Source: Dastarcus helophoroides
Lineage: Eukaryota > Arthropoda > Insecta > Coleoptera > Bothrideridae
Assembly (NCBI GenBank): GCA_028583605.1
Contig: CM053337.1
Location: 14,210,769 to 14,274,768, forward strand
Direction of reading: 5' to 3'
Length of the DNA stretch: 64,000 nucleotides
In this document: positions 14,301-28,600 of the stretch, one piece after another
How the letters are laid out: every line of letters begins with the position of its first letter
Numbering within the stretch: the stretch's first letter is position 1
Notes under the pieces: generated by a model
Seen by the model: the letters and a program-made list of their open reading frames with translations, nothing else
What the model was told of the DNA's origin: nothing
The model's database searches: none
Translations under genes and position numbers: made by a program

Positions 14301-17300
14301 CGAAGGAAGGAATGAACGAAGGAACGAATCAAGGAACGAACGACGGAAGAACGGAGGAAGGAAGCAACGAACGACGGAAGAACAGAGGAAGGAAGCAACG
14401 AACGAAGGAATAAAAAACGAAGGCACGAAAGAAGGAACGAACGAAGGCAGGAACTAACGAATCAAGGAACGAACGACGGAAGAACGGAGGAAGGAAGCAA
14501 CGAACGAAGGAACGAACGACGGAAGAACGGAGGAAGGAAGCAACGAACGAAGAAATGAAAAACGAAGGCACGAAAGAAGGAACGAACGAAGGCAGGAACT
14601 AACGACGAAAGGAATGAACGAAGGAAGAAACGAACGAACGAAGGAACGAACAAAGGAAAAACGAAGGCACGAAAGAAGGAACGAACGAAGGCAGGAACTA
14701 GCGAAGGACGGAATGAACGAAGGAACGAATCAAGGAACGAACGACGGAAGAACGGAGGAAGGAAGGAACGAATCAAGGAACGAACGACGGAAGAACGGAG
14801 GAAGGAAGCAACGAACGAAGGAATGAAAAACGAAGGCACGAAAGAAGGAACGAACGAAGGCAGGAACTAACAAAGGAAGGAATGACCGAAGGAAAAAACG
14901 AACGAACGAACGAAGGAAAAACGAAGGCACGAAAGAAGGAACCAACGAGGGCAGGAAGGAATGAACAAAGGAAGAAACGAATGAACGAAGGAAAGAACGA
15001 ACGAACGAATTAAGTGCCTGACCCATTTAATAATTCTAAATTCCATAAATTACTTTATATCGATAGAATGGAAGGATTATTAACAAACTGTAGTGAGTAT
15101 GAAGGCTATTCGTCATAGCTCATCTCGGGCTGAACACGATGGCGGACGACAGCCTCGTATAAATTCAAAGGAAGTCTGGAAAAAATGGAGAAAAAAGTCC
15201 TAAAGGAAACGCAGGCAGATGCATTTGCAATCGAGTGCGTGGCGTAGTAGTATTGCGACAGCCAGCCGGCTGTTTGCTGGTCGTCGTCTTCGAACGGTGT
15301 ACATATTTTTATGGATGATGAGAGAGAGTCAGCGGAGTCAGATCCGGTCGAGTGGTAAGATGTTGGTAGACAAACACGCTTCTTGCAGACGGCAAAGGAG
15401 ACGAGACTCGGCTCGAGCTCGCAGAGGTAATAACCTCTAAAGGCCGTAGCGGCGTGCGGGTTGTTATATAAGTGGCTAGAAGACGCTGATGCTGATTCCA
15501 CATCATCGTCTTCCAGCTCTTTCCTCGCATTCCGAGAAATGTCGACGGCGATATCTCATACCGCGGCGATCAGCTGGAAAACGGTTCCTAGAACGAAGCA
15601 CTCGCGATTTTTCTCGACGGATTTCCAGAAACCGCTCACACCAGAACCATCCCGACTCCACTATTAGGTTTCCTCTTCTCGTACACGATTAAGACCGTTT
15701 ATTTTATATTAAACGAAACAAAATTAGATTATTATTACTATTATCATTATTATTACTAAAGAAGAGTGAGAGAAGAGACAGAGGGGGCCAGTAAGACCAA
15801 AGCAAAATAAATCCCCTTACCAATTTTCATAGAAATCGGTCCAGTGGTTAAGACGTGAAGATGTAACAAACAGTTGTCGATATGTTCGTTTGTTTGTTAC
15901 CTCTTCAAGGATAACAAAAGCTGACTTACTTTTTACCCTTGATTATTACAAGATAAACGGGATAATAAATAGACCGTATCCTTTGTTGGATTTCAGGAAA
16001 TCCATGTGCCAATTTTCGCCGAGATCTATTAACTAGTTAAAACGTGAAGAGATGACAAACAGTTGTCTGTCTGTTTGTTACCTCGCCGCGGCCTTACAAC
16101 TGAACCGATTTTGACGAAAATTGGTAAGGAGAATCCTTGAATTCTAAGCTAACAAAGAACTAACCTACTTTTTATCTTGTATAAACAGTGAAAGAACAAA
16201 TCATTTTGTCAATTCCAGTCGAAATTGGTTGTATGATTAAGGTGAAAAGAGGTGGCAAACCGGATACAAAAACAAAACTATCTGCTTTGTTCGAGTTCAG
16301 GAAACCTCTTTACCAATTTTCGTCTAGATCGGTTAAATAGTTAAAACGTAAAGAGATGACAAACAGTTGTCTACCTGTTTGTCACCTCGTCACGGCCTTG
16401 CAACTGAACCGATTTTGACGAAAATTGGTAAGGAGAATCCTTGAATTCTAAGCTAACAAAGAACTAACCTACTTTTTATCTTGTATAAACAGTGAAAGAA
16501 CAAATCATTTTGTCAATTTCAGTCGAAATTGGTTGTATGATTAAGGTGAAAAGAGGTGGCAAACCGGATACAAAAACAAAACTATCTGCTTTGTTCGAGT
16601 TCAGGAAACCTCTTTACCAATTTTCGTCTAGATCGGTTAAATAGTTAAAACGTAAAGAGATGACAAACAGTTGTCTACCTGTTTGTCACCTCGTCACGGC
16701 CTTGCAACTGAACCGATTTTGACGAAAATTGGTAAGGAGAATCCTTGAATTCTAAGCTAACAAAGAACTAACCTACTTTTTATCTCGTATAAACAGCGAA
16801 AGAACAAATCATTTTGTCAATTCCGGTCGAAATTGGTTGTGTGGTTAAGGCGAAAAGAAGTAGCAAACCGGATAAAACAATAAAACCATCTGCTTCGTTC
16901 GAGTTCAGGAAACCTCTTTACCAATTTTCGTCTAGATCGGTTAAATAGTTAAAACGTAAAGAGATGACAAACAGTTGTCTGTCTGTTTGTCACCTCGTCA
17001 CGGCCTTGCAACTGAACCGATTTTTACGAAAATTGGTAAGGAAAATCCTTGAATTCTAAGCTAACAAAGAACTAACCTACTTTTTATCTCGTATAAACAG
17101 CGAAAGAACAAATCATTTTGTCAATTCCGGTCGAAATTGGTTGTGTGGTTAAGGCGAAAAGAAGGTAGCAAACCGGATAAAACAATAAAACCATCTGCTT
17201 TCGTTCGAGTTCAGGAAACCTCTTTACCAATTTTCGTCTAAGATCGGTTAAATAGTTAAAACGTGAAGAGATGACAAACAGTTGTCTGTCTGTTTGTCAC

Positions 17301-20300
17301 CTCGTCACGGCCTTGCAACTGAACCGATTTTGACGAAAATTGGTAAGGAGAATCCTTGAATTCTAAGCTAACAAAGAACTAACCTACTTTTTATCTCGTA
17401 TAAACAGCGAAAGAACAAATCATTTTGTCAATTCCGGTCGAAATTGGTTGTGTGGTTAAGGCGAAAAGAGGTAGCAAACCGGATAAAAAAATAAAACCAT
17501 CTCCTTCGTTCGAGTTCAGGAAACCTCTTTACCAATTTTCGTCAAGATCGGTTAAATAGTTAAAACGTGAAGAGATGACAAACAGTTGTCTGTCTGTTTG
17601 TCACTTCGTCACGGCCTTGCAACTGAACCGATTTTGACGAAAATTGGTAAGGAGAATCCTTGAATTCTAAGCTAACAAAGAACTAACCTACTTTTTGTCT
17701 CGTATAAACAGCGAAAGAACAAATCATTTTGTCAATTCCAGTCGAAATTGGTTGTGTGGTTAAGGCGAAAAGAGGTGGCAAACCAGATAAAAAATAAAAC
17801 TCATCTGCTTTGTTCGAGTTCAGGAAACCTCTTTACCAATTTTCGTCAAGATCGGTTAAATAGTTAAAACGTGAAGAGATGACAAACAGTTGTCTAGTCT
17901 GTTTGTCACCTCGTCACGGCCTTGCAACTGAACCGATTTTGACGAAAATTGGTAAGGAGAATCCTTGAATTCTAAGCTAACAAAGAACTAACCTACTTTT
18001 TATCTCGTATAAACAGCGAAAGAACAAATCACTTTGTCAATTCCGGTCGAAATTGGTTGTGTGGTTAAGGCGAAAAGAGGTAGCAAATCGGATAAAAAAA
18101 TAAAACCATCTGCTTTGTTCGAGTTCAGGAAACCTCTTTACCAATTTTCGTCAAGATCGGTTAAATAGTTAAAACGTGAAGAGATGACAAACAGTTGTCT
18201 GTCTGTTTGTTACCTCGCCGCGGCCTTGCAACTGAACCGATTTTGACGAAAATTGGTAAGGAGAATCCTTGAATTCTAAGCTAACAAAGAACTAACCTAC
18301 TTTTTATCTCGTATAAACAGCGAAAGAACAAATCATTTTGTCAATTCCAGTCGAAATTGGTTGTGTGGTTAAGGCGAAAAGAGGTGGCAAACCGGATAAA
18401 AAATAAAACCATCTGCTTTGTTCGAGTTCAGGAAACCTCTTTACCAATTTTCGTCAAGATCGGTTAAATAGTTAAAACGTGAAGAGATGACAAACAGTTG
18501 TCTGTCTGTTTGTCACCTCGTCACGGCCTTGCAACTGAACCGATTTTGACGAAAATTGGTAAGGAGAATCCTTGAATTCTAAGCTAACAAAGAACTAACC
18601 TACTTTTTATCTCGTATAAACAGCGAAAGAACAAATCACTTTGTCAATTCCGGTCGAAATTGGTTGTGTGGTTAAGGCGAAAAGAGGTAGGCAAATCGGA
18701 TAAAAAAATAAAACCATCTGCTTTGTTCGAGTTCAGGAAACCTCTTTACCAATTTTCGTCTAGATCGGTTAAATAGTTAAAACGTAAAGAGATGACAAAC
18801 AGTTGTCTGTCTGTTTGTTACCTCGTCACGGCCTTACAACTGAACCGATTTTGACGAAAATTGGTAAGGAGAATCCTTGAATTCTAAGCTAACAAAGAAC
18901 TAACCTACTTTTTATCTCATATAACCAGCAAAAGAACAAATCATTTTGTCAATTCCAGTCGAAATTGGTTGTGTGGTTAAGGCGAAAAGAGGTGGCAAAC
19001 CGGATACAAAAATAAAACCATCTGCTTTGTTCGAGTTCAGGAAACCTCTTTAACAATTTTCGTCACGATCGGTTAAATAGTTAAAACGTGAAGAGATGAC
19101 AAACAGTTGTCTGTCTGTTTGTTACCTCGCCGCGGCCTTACAACTGAACCGATTTTGACGAAAATTGGTAAGGAGAATCCTTGAATTCTAAGCTAACAAA
19201 GAACTAACCTACTTTTTGTCTCGTATAAACAGCGAAAGGACAAATCATTTTGTCAATTCCAGTCGAAATTGGTTGTGTGGTTAAGGCGAAAAGAGGTGGC
19301 AAACCGGATAAAAAAATAAAACCATCTGCTTTGTTTGAGTTCAGGAAACCTCTTTACCAATTTTCGTCACGATCGGTTAAATAGTTAAAACGTGAAGAGA
19401 TGACAAACAGTTGTCTGTCTGTTTGTCACCTCGTCACGGCCTTGCAACTGAACCGATTTTGACGAAAATTGGTAAGGAGAATCCTTGAATTCTAAGCTAA
19501 CAAAGAACTAACCTACTTTTTGTCTCGTATAAACAGCGAAAGAACAAATCATTTTGTCAATTCCAGTCGAAATTGGTTGTGTGGTTAAGGCGAAAAGAAC
19601 CGGCAAACCGGATAAAAAAATAAAACCATCTGCTTTGTTCGAGTTCAGGAAACCTCTTTACCAATTTTCGTCACGATCGGTTAAATAGTTAAAACGTGAA
19701 GAGATGACAAACAGTTGTCTGTCTGTTTGTTACTTCGTCACAGCCTTGCAACCGAACCGATTTTGACGAAAATTGAAGTCATATTTTGGACACATACCGT
19801 TTTTGCCCAGTACACGAATCGGGGTACCTACCTGGGAGCAACACTGCCTTCTGCAGTGATACCGTCCGCAAATTGCGTTGTAAACTTTTTTTTTAATTTC
19901 GTCGTTTCTGTTGTCGTTGATCCCAGCGAGGGGGAAGGCGAATCGCGCTATCAAGATCTGTGCAAACAAACGATGCGATGCGAGTTGTTTTCAATTTGGC
20001 TCCTTTAAACGGGCTGTGTTTTTATTTGGAGGTTATTTACCTTGGACGGACTACCGTAGAATTAACTGCAAGTCAAAATTGAATTTATGTGATTTCGTAT
20101 TTGCATATGTATGATATTGTGACATTGTATTTTAATACAGCTATTTTTAGCACCGATAAACTGGTTTTTGGTTCAAAAAGGAATTCACATTTATTTAGAA
20201 ATGCCAGACAGGTCGATGTCAAGACCATATCCAGGAATGTATAACACTTGCGGTGTCTGCAATCGTTTCAGTACTCGTTACTCGGAAAATTAATTAGTAA

Positions 20301-23300
20301 ATCGTGTCATCGGGATCTGGAAATTTTTTTTACAATATTAGTAATCTTGCGAATGTTAGTTGCGGAGCCCCGAAAGGATAATTACTTTTATTTATAGAAT
20401 TTCGTAGGATGCCAAACAATAAAATATATTTTAAGTTTAAAACCAGATTGATTATGTGTCATATGCACCAGTGAACTAATTAGGCAAAGAAACAAAAATG
20501 TATGACGTAAACTCCATATTAAAATATTTCTGATTTTTCAATTTGTCATTTTCTCGGAAAACTAATTATAAATCATTACAGAATCACATAATATTCGTAT
20601 AGTTTTTGAACTTCAAATGATTTCTTCGTTCATCTCATCTTGACTTAGAAAGGAGGGGGTTCCGGAAAAAAACGTTACAAGGAAGACTTTCTGTATAGAA
20701 TTCTTTCGCACTTATTAATTAACACCTTGCATAACTAGTTTCGAGAAGTTATGAAGAAGATCAAAGAATATTTGAAAAGTGTTCCGCTCCATTCGATAAT
20801 TGGGGCGTGTGGGTGTTGGCGCCCGGCTATTATTCATAAAAACGCAATTTTGTCATTATCACGTCCGAATTACAAATATGAATATTTTTGTCGCTATGTT
20901 TATGTCAACAAGACATTTATTTATGTCCGAAAACAATTCTCATCGTTAAAAAATAATTCGATACGCTTTCTTCACCCACTTAAGTCGAAAAATAAATGTC
21001 ATTGTACCAAAAATACGTTACATTTTTATTAGCGACTGGAATAAACACATTTTTTATCGAGAGCTTGAAATTCTTTCATCAATTTTGTCCTCATCCCATT
21101 CCAGCCCTTGAAAATCTGCAAAAAAACGAATCTATAATGACACTCTGGAAAAAGATTGAATCATGAAAGTCAAAATTATGGAAAAATTGATATTGTTACG
21201 GGCTTATCGGTTTCGAATAGATTACCACGTGTGAATTACACCACTTTATTCCCAAACTAAACTTGGATCACCACAATTGAACAATTAACTCTTTTATTAT
21301 TGACTCTACTAACTCACTAATTACACTGACTGTAACTGACTGACTCGAGGGAAAGCTGACCGCCTTTTATAGTTTTGGCTCCCGGCTTCTAGAACTTTTC
21401 GGCAGATAATAAGGCTTATCGTTTGCCGAAATTTCTGGAACGCTTATCTGCCGTTTGTTTCGTTATCGCGGCTGCTTTCCCCTTATCAGATCCTTCTAGA
21501 AACTGTTTTTTATTTACTAAATCTACTTTTTACTAATTTAATAATTTAATAATAATTTACTAATTCTATTCTAAATCCTATTTCATCTATTTACATTGCG
21601 TTACAATATTTAGTTGAAAAAACAATCCTTAAAAAGTAATTGTAATTTCTGGAAATTCTTATAAGATCTAACTTACAGACGACTGGCGCCTACTTATATG
21701 CGTCCTATCCCAGAATATTCGACTTCTAGAGAAGTCTGGAAGGCCCACCGCATACGAATCACTCCGTCCAGCCGACGGCGAACGGTTGCCGTTCCCCTAA
21801 AAACCTCAAAACGTCTTCCTATGTCTGGTTCCAGAAGATTTCTAGAGACTGACGTTTCTTAAAGGAAGCCCATACCCAGTTACTAATACGTAACTAATTC
21901 AACCTTACAATATGAATAAATGTAGAGATTGATTTTCGATCAACATTTCCGGAGTACTTTATGCAGAGGAACAATAATGAATGTAAACTAGACCAGAACG
22001 CTTCGTAATAACGTGAAATTATCCAGATTGGAGTCCATTAAAATATAAAAAGTTCAAAAGCCTGGTGGATAGTTAGATGAAGAAATGGCACGAAAAAATA
22101 ATTGTCTGTCTGTCTGTAAGAGTAAGAGCCATTGTTCATTATCATAAAAGTAATCGCTTAGACTGGAAACCATTCGCCATTTAACGTATTACACAATGTC
22201 ATTCAGCACCTGAGTCGAGGTTAAAAACGCGACTATGTCTATAATACCTTTTTAGACGTTTTGCATTGTCTGCAATTAAAGATTGCATTATATCTAGGTT
22301 ATATCGTACAATTAAGAACAATGTAATGTTATGAAAGGAAAACTACTTTGTACTACAAATATATCGCATTTTTATCATAGCGTTCGTGCTGGTGAAATAA
22401 AAAAAAGTTGAATTTTTCATCTCCGTTTATTTTATATATCCGAAGGCGTAGCAAAATGTCGAGTTGAAGAAAATACTTGATTGCATATTTTTTTGCACTC
22501 CGGTTAACATAGGAAACGGAAATACGCCATTAAATGGTTGCACTCAACAGGTGAATCGTAAAACGCGTCTACGTATTATATCTCTGAATAACACTTTTAT
22601 TACTCGGCTTTTTATACACCTTTTAATTACCGCCCTTTATTTCACCTTATTTGCCCAAGTCGATGATTTACTATGTTTTTATGGTGCGCCTTTCCAATTT
22701 AGATCGCTTATCGCTCCGCGCTTCTGACTATATGTGTACAAGCAATTTCGAGAGACCTGCGGAAACACGTCTCGAAAATTTAGTTTACTGGTTTCGCCGA
22801 ATTTATTGCATTCCTCGACCGATAAGTAATTACGCGATGGCGAGGTTTATTCCGAACGAAAAAGAAAACGAATTGTTTATGGTCGACAAAGAACCACTTT
22901 CTCCCCTCCTCCCTGCTGGTGCGACATCCCGATAAATCTTGAAAGAAAGAGAGAAACATAGATGGGGGGGGGGAAGAGAGAGAGAGAAAGAGAAAACACA
23001 GATAGGTAGAGAAGACCTTAAGAAGTCTGCCTGTCAATTTTCATTGAAATCGGTCGAGTGGTAAAGTCGCAATAAAGTAACAAACAGACACACTACTGTT
23101 TGTCACCTTATCACAGCTTTACTATTTATCCAATTTTGATGAAAATTGACAAGGACAGTCCTTGAACCTCGATAAAGGATATGAATGGATGGAAGAGAAA
23201 GGGAGAGAGAAAGAGAGAGAGAGAGAGGGGGGGGGGGGGAGGAAGGGAGGGGGGAGAAAACACATACAGGTAGAGAAGGCCTTAAGAAGTCTGCTTATCA

Positions 23301-23475
23301 ATTTTCATTGAAATCGGTCGAGTGGTAAAGCCGTAATAAAGTAACAAACAGACACACTACTGTTTGTCACCTTATCACGGCTTTACTATTTATCCAATTT
23401 CGACGAAAATTGACAAGGACAGTCCTTGAACCTCGATAAAAGATATGAATGGATGACAGAGAAAAAGAGAGAAAC

Positions 23476-23506
<31 letters not shown>

Positions 23507-23746
23507 AGGAAGGGAAGGGGGAGAAAACACATACAGGTAGAGAAGGCCTTAAGAAGTCTGCTTATCAATTTTCATTGAAATCGGTCGAGTGGTAAAGCCG
23601 TAATAAAGTAACAAACAGACACACTACTGTTTGTCACCTTATCACGGCTTTACTATTTATCCAATTTCGACGAAAATTGACAAGGACAGTCCTTGAACCT
23701 CGATAAAAGATATGAATGGATGACAGAAAAAGAGAGAAACAGAGAG

Positions 23747-23784
<38 letters not shown>

Positions 23785-23979
23785 CACACAGACAGATACA
23801 GAAGACCTTAAGAAGTCTGCCTGTCAAATTTTATTGAAATCTGTCGAGTGGTAAAGCCGCAATAAAGTAACAAACAGTTTAACTACTGTTTGTCACCTCA
23901 TCACGGCTTTACTATTTATCCAATTTCGACGAAAATTGACAAGGACAGTCCTTAAACCTCAATAAAGGATATGAATGGA

Positions 23980-24050
<71 letters not shown>

Positions 24051-24898
24051 GACCGAGACCGACTACAACGAAAATTGACAAGATGGGTCCTTTAGTCTTG
24101 ATAAAATGTATGGCCATTTTTTATCTCGGACAAGGGAGAGAGAGAGGGAGAGAGAGGGGGAAGAGGCAGACAGACAGACAGACAGGAAGAGGAGGAAGGT
24201 AGCAATCTATCTGTCAATTTTTACTGAAATCGATGCACTGGTTAAGGCGTGAAGGTGTAACAAACAGAAGTTTGTCTGTTTGTTACCTTATTACGGCCCC
24301 ATCACTTGGTCGATTTCTACGAAAATTGACAAGAAAAATCCTCGAACCCTGATAAAGTATGTGGGTTATTTTTATCCCGGACGAAGGGGACAAAGAGAGA
24401 GGGGGGGCGGAGGAGAGAGAAGCAAGCAGACAGACACAGAGAGAAGGAAGATAGCAATCTATTTGTCAATTTTCACCGAAATCGGTACACTGGTTAAGGC
24501 GTAACAAGGTAACAAACAGAAGTTCGTCTGTTTGTGACCTCACTACGACCTCACCATTTGACCGATTACAACGAAAATTGACAGGAAGAGTCCTTGAGTC
24601 TTGACAAAGTGTATGGCCATTTTTTATCTCGGACAAGAGAGAAAGAGAGGGGGGTAGAGGGAGTGGAGGGGAGGGAGGCAGACGGGCAGACAGACAGGAT
24701 GAGGAGGAAGGTAGCAATATATCTGTCAATTTTTACTGAAATCGATGCACTGGTTAAGGCGTGAGGGTGTAACAAACAGAAGTTTGTCTGTTTGTTACCT
24801 TATTACGACCTCATCACTTGGCCGATTTCTACGAAAATTGACAAGAAAAATTCTCGAACCTTGACAAAATATGTGGGTTATTTTTATCCCAGACGAAG

Positions 24899-24950
<52 letters not shown>

Positions 24951-25256
24951 AGAGAAAGAGAGAAGAAGAGATTGTGAGGCGGGGGAGCGAGAAGCAAGCA
25001 GACAGACACAGAGAGAAGGAAAAGAGCAATCTATTTGTCAATTTTCATCGGAATCGGTGCACTGGTTAAGGCGTGAGAAGGTAACAAACAGAAGTTTGAC
25101 TGTTTGTGACCATACTGCGACCTCACTATTTGACCGATTACAACGAAAATTGGCAAGAAGAGTCCTTGAATCTTGACAAAGTGTATGGCCAGAGAGACAG
25201 AGAAAGAAATAAAAGAGGAGAGAAGAGAAATAGAGAGGGAGAGAGGAGAAAAGGAG

Positions 25257-25342
<86 letters not shown>

Positions 25343-25363
25343 GAGAGAGAGAGAGAGAGAGAC

Positions 25364-25431
<68 letters not shown>

Positions 25432-25576
25432 AGAGAGGAGAGATGAGAGGTGAGATGATGGAAAGAGAAGAGAGAGGAGGAGAGAGAGGAGAGAGAGAGA
25501 GAGATGAGAGAGAGGAGAGAGAGAGAGAGAGACGAGAGAGAGAAGAGACAGTGAGGCGGGGGAGCGAGAAGCAAGC

Positions 25577-25645
<69 letters not shown>

Positions 25646-28600
25646 GAGGATTAATAGGGAACGGAGAGACAAAGGCAGGAGAAAGATGGAAATTACTTTG
25701 TCTGTAATTAAAACGTGATTAGTTAACAAACAAATGTCGGTCTGTTCGTCAAAAATCGATTTTTCAATTAAAGCGTGAAGAGGTGACAAACGGGATACAG
25801 CGCGTTTGTCTTGCTCAATTTCGGCAAATCTATTTACCAATTTTCGTTGAGATCGCATAAGTAAAAGTATAATTAAAACGTGAAGAGATGACAAACAAAT
25901 GTCTGTCTGTTTGTTACCTCTTTGCGGCCTAACAACTGAACCGATTTTGACGAAAATTGATAAAGGTTGCCCTTGAAGCTTAGCAGGCTATTCTTTATTC
26001 TAGACGAGAAAGAGAGAAAAGACCAAAAACTTATTTTAATTTCACTTCCCTCAACAAAAAAGAAATGATTTCTTTGGAAAATGTGACGTCGCTTGTGAGA
26101 AAATTTCGAATATCTACATTGGGTAGAGCAGTTAGAGATAAACATATCATTTTTAATAAAATTCGTCACTCATTATTGCGTCATAATTTGGAGAAATTAA
26201 AGAAATGATGAGTGACGTAACGTCTACTGTAGAACGCAAATAAGAATAAAAAATATACATGAAAGGTAAGAGAGCGCTTTGAGAAAAATTCCAGAAATAG
26301 GCTCCAAAAGTGTGTGAAAATATTATTTTTTTGAAAATTTGTCAACGCGCACATGCCGGATATTCGAACTCTCAAATCTTGTTTTCCATTTCTGCGGTTT
26401 GCCCAATAAACCTGTCAGTGGAACAAAAATAAATCTTGGCTTACTAATGAACGTGTTCGCTGCTTAGAGCTGGTGTAAATTTCGACTAGATGCAACTATA
26501 ATTAGTTACGCTTGAAAGCATCATTCAAAAAATTTAACACACTCAAGTTAACGAGTTCCTATTTTAGTTTTTTCAGTTTATTTTTCTTATTTATTTTCCA
26601 CAAAAATTCTATTCTTCTTGTAGAGAATCTAGAGTTGTTACGAAAAGTCTTCAGCTTTTACAAACTGCTGATGTTGAATAACAGTTTCTAGTCTAATTGG
26701 TCATCGACCGTCTAGCGAAGTTGCAAGACGGAAATAATTTAACACAATATTATTATGACATCATAGAGCTGGAAACATATCTTCACGGACTTTTTTTCTC
26801 AGTAAATTGCTGCATTGAATACCTAATGGCCCCGATGGTGCAGACGGGAACATTTGAGCAATTAGCGACGCTAAAAAACTCGACTGCTTTTCTCAAAGTC
26901 ATTCGAATTTCGTCTTGGAATAAAAGAAAGATGATTAATAAGAATGTTAGCGGGTGTTTGGTATATTAGCGGACTTCATAGAAGGATCCAAGGCCGCCCA
27001 TTTCGGTTATGTAATCCGCATTCTTTGCATCGCTTTTTTTTTGCAGTCTAGCGTTGCTAAGGGATTGCAACTGATGACTCAATAGAACTGAAGCGCTTTG
27101 GTAACATTTCGAATTTGTACACAGAATTCTGGCAGGTTCGCTATTTTTTAAAACTCGTTCCAGAATTCCAGGATAATTCGTTGGTAAAAGTTCAGTTTGC
27201 GTGATCTACTTATCTCAGATTCACAAAACTTGAAATGTCGCGAGCGGAAAGTATATCTTGTGTGTTAGCGCTTGCATTCATTGCTTTTCGAAATATTCCA
27301 TACTGTTCGCGATTTTACATTAACTGTATTCTGTAACTAGGGAGTTCGCTTTCGTCGTCGGGTGGAATTTGTGGAAGTATAGTGTAACGCAATGTAAATA
27401 GATGGAATAGAATTTATAATAGAATTGTAGAATTTAGTACATAAGAAAAGTTTCTAGAATGATCTGATAAGGGGAAAGCGACCGCGATAACGAAGCAAAC
27501 GGCAGATAAGCGTTCCCGAAATTTCGGCAAACGATAACCCTTATCTGCCGGATTGTTCTAGAAGCTGGATGCCAAAACTATATAAGGCGGTCAGCTGTCC
27601 CTCGAGTAAGTCAGTTAGAGTTAGTGTAATTAGTGAGTTAGTAGAAGTCAATAATAAGTGAGTTAATTGTTCAATTGTGGTGATCCAAGTTTAGTTTAGT
27701 AATAAAGTGGGTATTATTTTCAATTCACGAATCAATTCGAACCCATAAAGCCCGTAACAATAGGTTCGGATAAGCAGTATTAATTTTGTTCCATACTCAA
27801 TTTCCAAACGCCACTTCAACCCTTTTTTATTCCCTTAGGCTTTTGGTAACCAGAATGTCACTTTTTATTACTCACCTGTATCACGATAAAGATTGCTGTC
27901 CAAATTTCGTGTTTCCGACTTCGGTAGTTTCGTTGCGTTGATGATTAGGTTTGTCGTCGAACAAGAATTCGCTCTTTATAATATTGTAGCAAAATATAAT
28001 TATAAAATTTAGTTGGGAATTTTCTAGAAAATTTGATAAAGGGAAGCGGCCGCGATAATGAATCAAACGGCAGATAAGCGTTCCCGAAATTTCGACAAAC
28101 GATGTCTTATCTGCTTGTTTCTTCTAGAACCCGAAGCGGGACCTATATAAGGCGGTCGGCTTTCCCTCAGTTAGTCAATGAATACGTTAGTTAATTAAAC
28201 AGTGTTAAGTGAATTAGAATTGTAGTGTTCCGAGATCAGTTTGGAAATGAATTCACGGTGTATTAATCTTCGAACCGATAACGCGCAACAATATATATTA
28301 GTGTAGTAATTGTTATCGGCGGATTTTCATGCAAAAAACTGGATCATGCAAAGATTTTTTGGGGCTCTCGTGCCGAAAGTTTTACTTAATGATTCGAGTG
28401 TTTTCATCTTTTAATCATTTGTTTCTCACGATTGCAAATTAAGACGCGACTGTCGCATTATCTAGCGCTTGGAGTCTACCTCTACTCTTAAAATTAATGA
28501 TAGAATTGAAACACCCTGTATATTTAAAGATTCCACTCTGGAAATGTATTGATTCATTATTTAGTATTTAAAATGATAAAAAAGTGGAATAGGCAACTTA

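Noticed and set aside
14078..15026. Lys/Arg/Glu-rich or Ser/Phe-rich frames on both strands
   Set aside because: Translation of GAAN tetranucleotide repeats.
15106..15501. 131-codon - strand frame in a GC-rich island
   Set aside because: Overlapping open frames on the other strand, no family motif and no splice context; likely chance in GC-rich or LTR-derived DNA.
25031..25894. 287-codon - strand frame
   Set aside because: Made of (GA)n/(CT)n and the palindromic core; no protein family.
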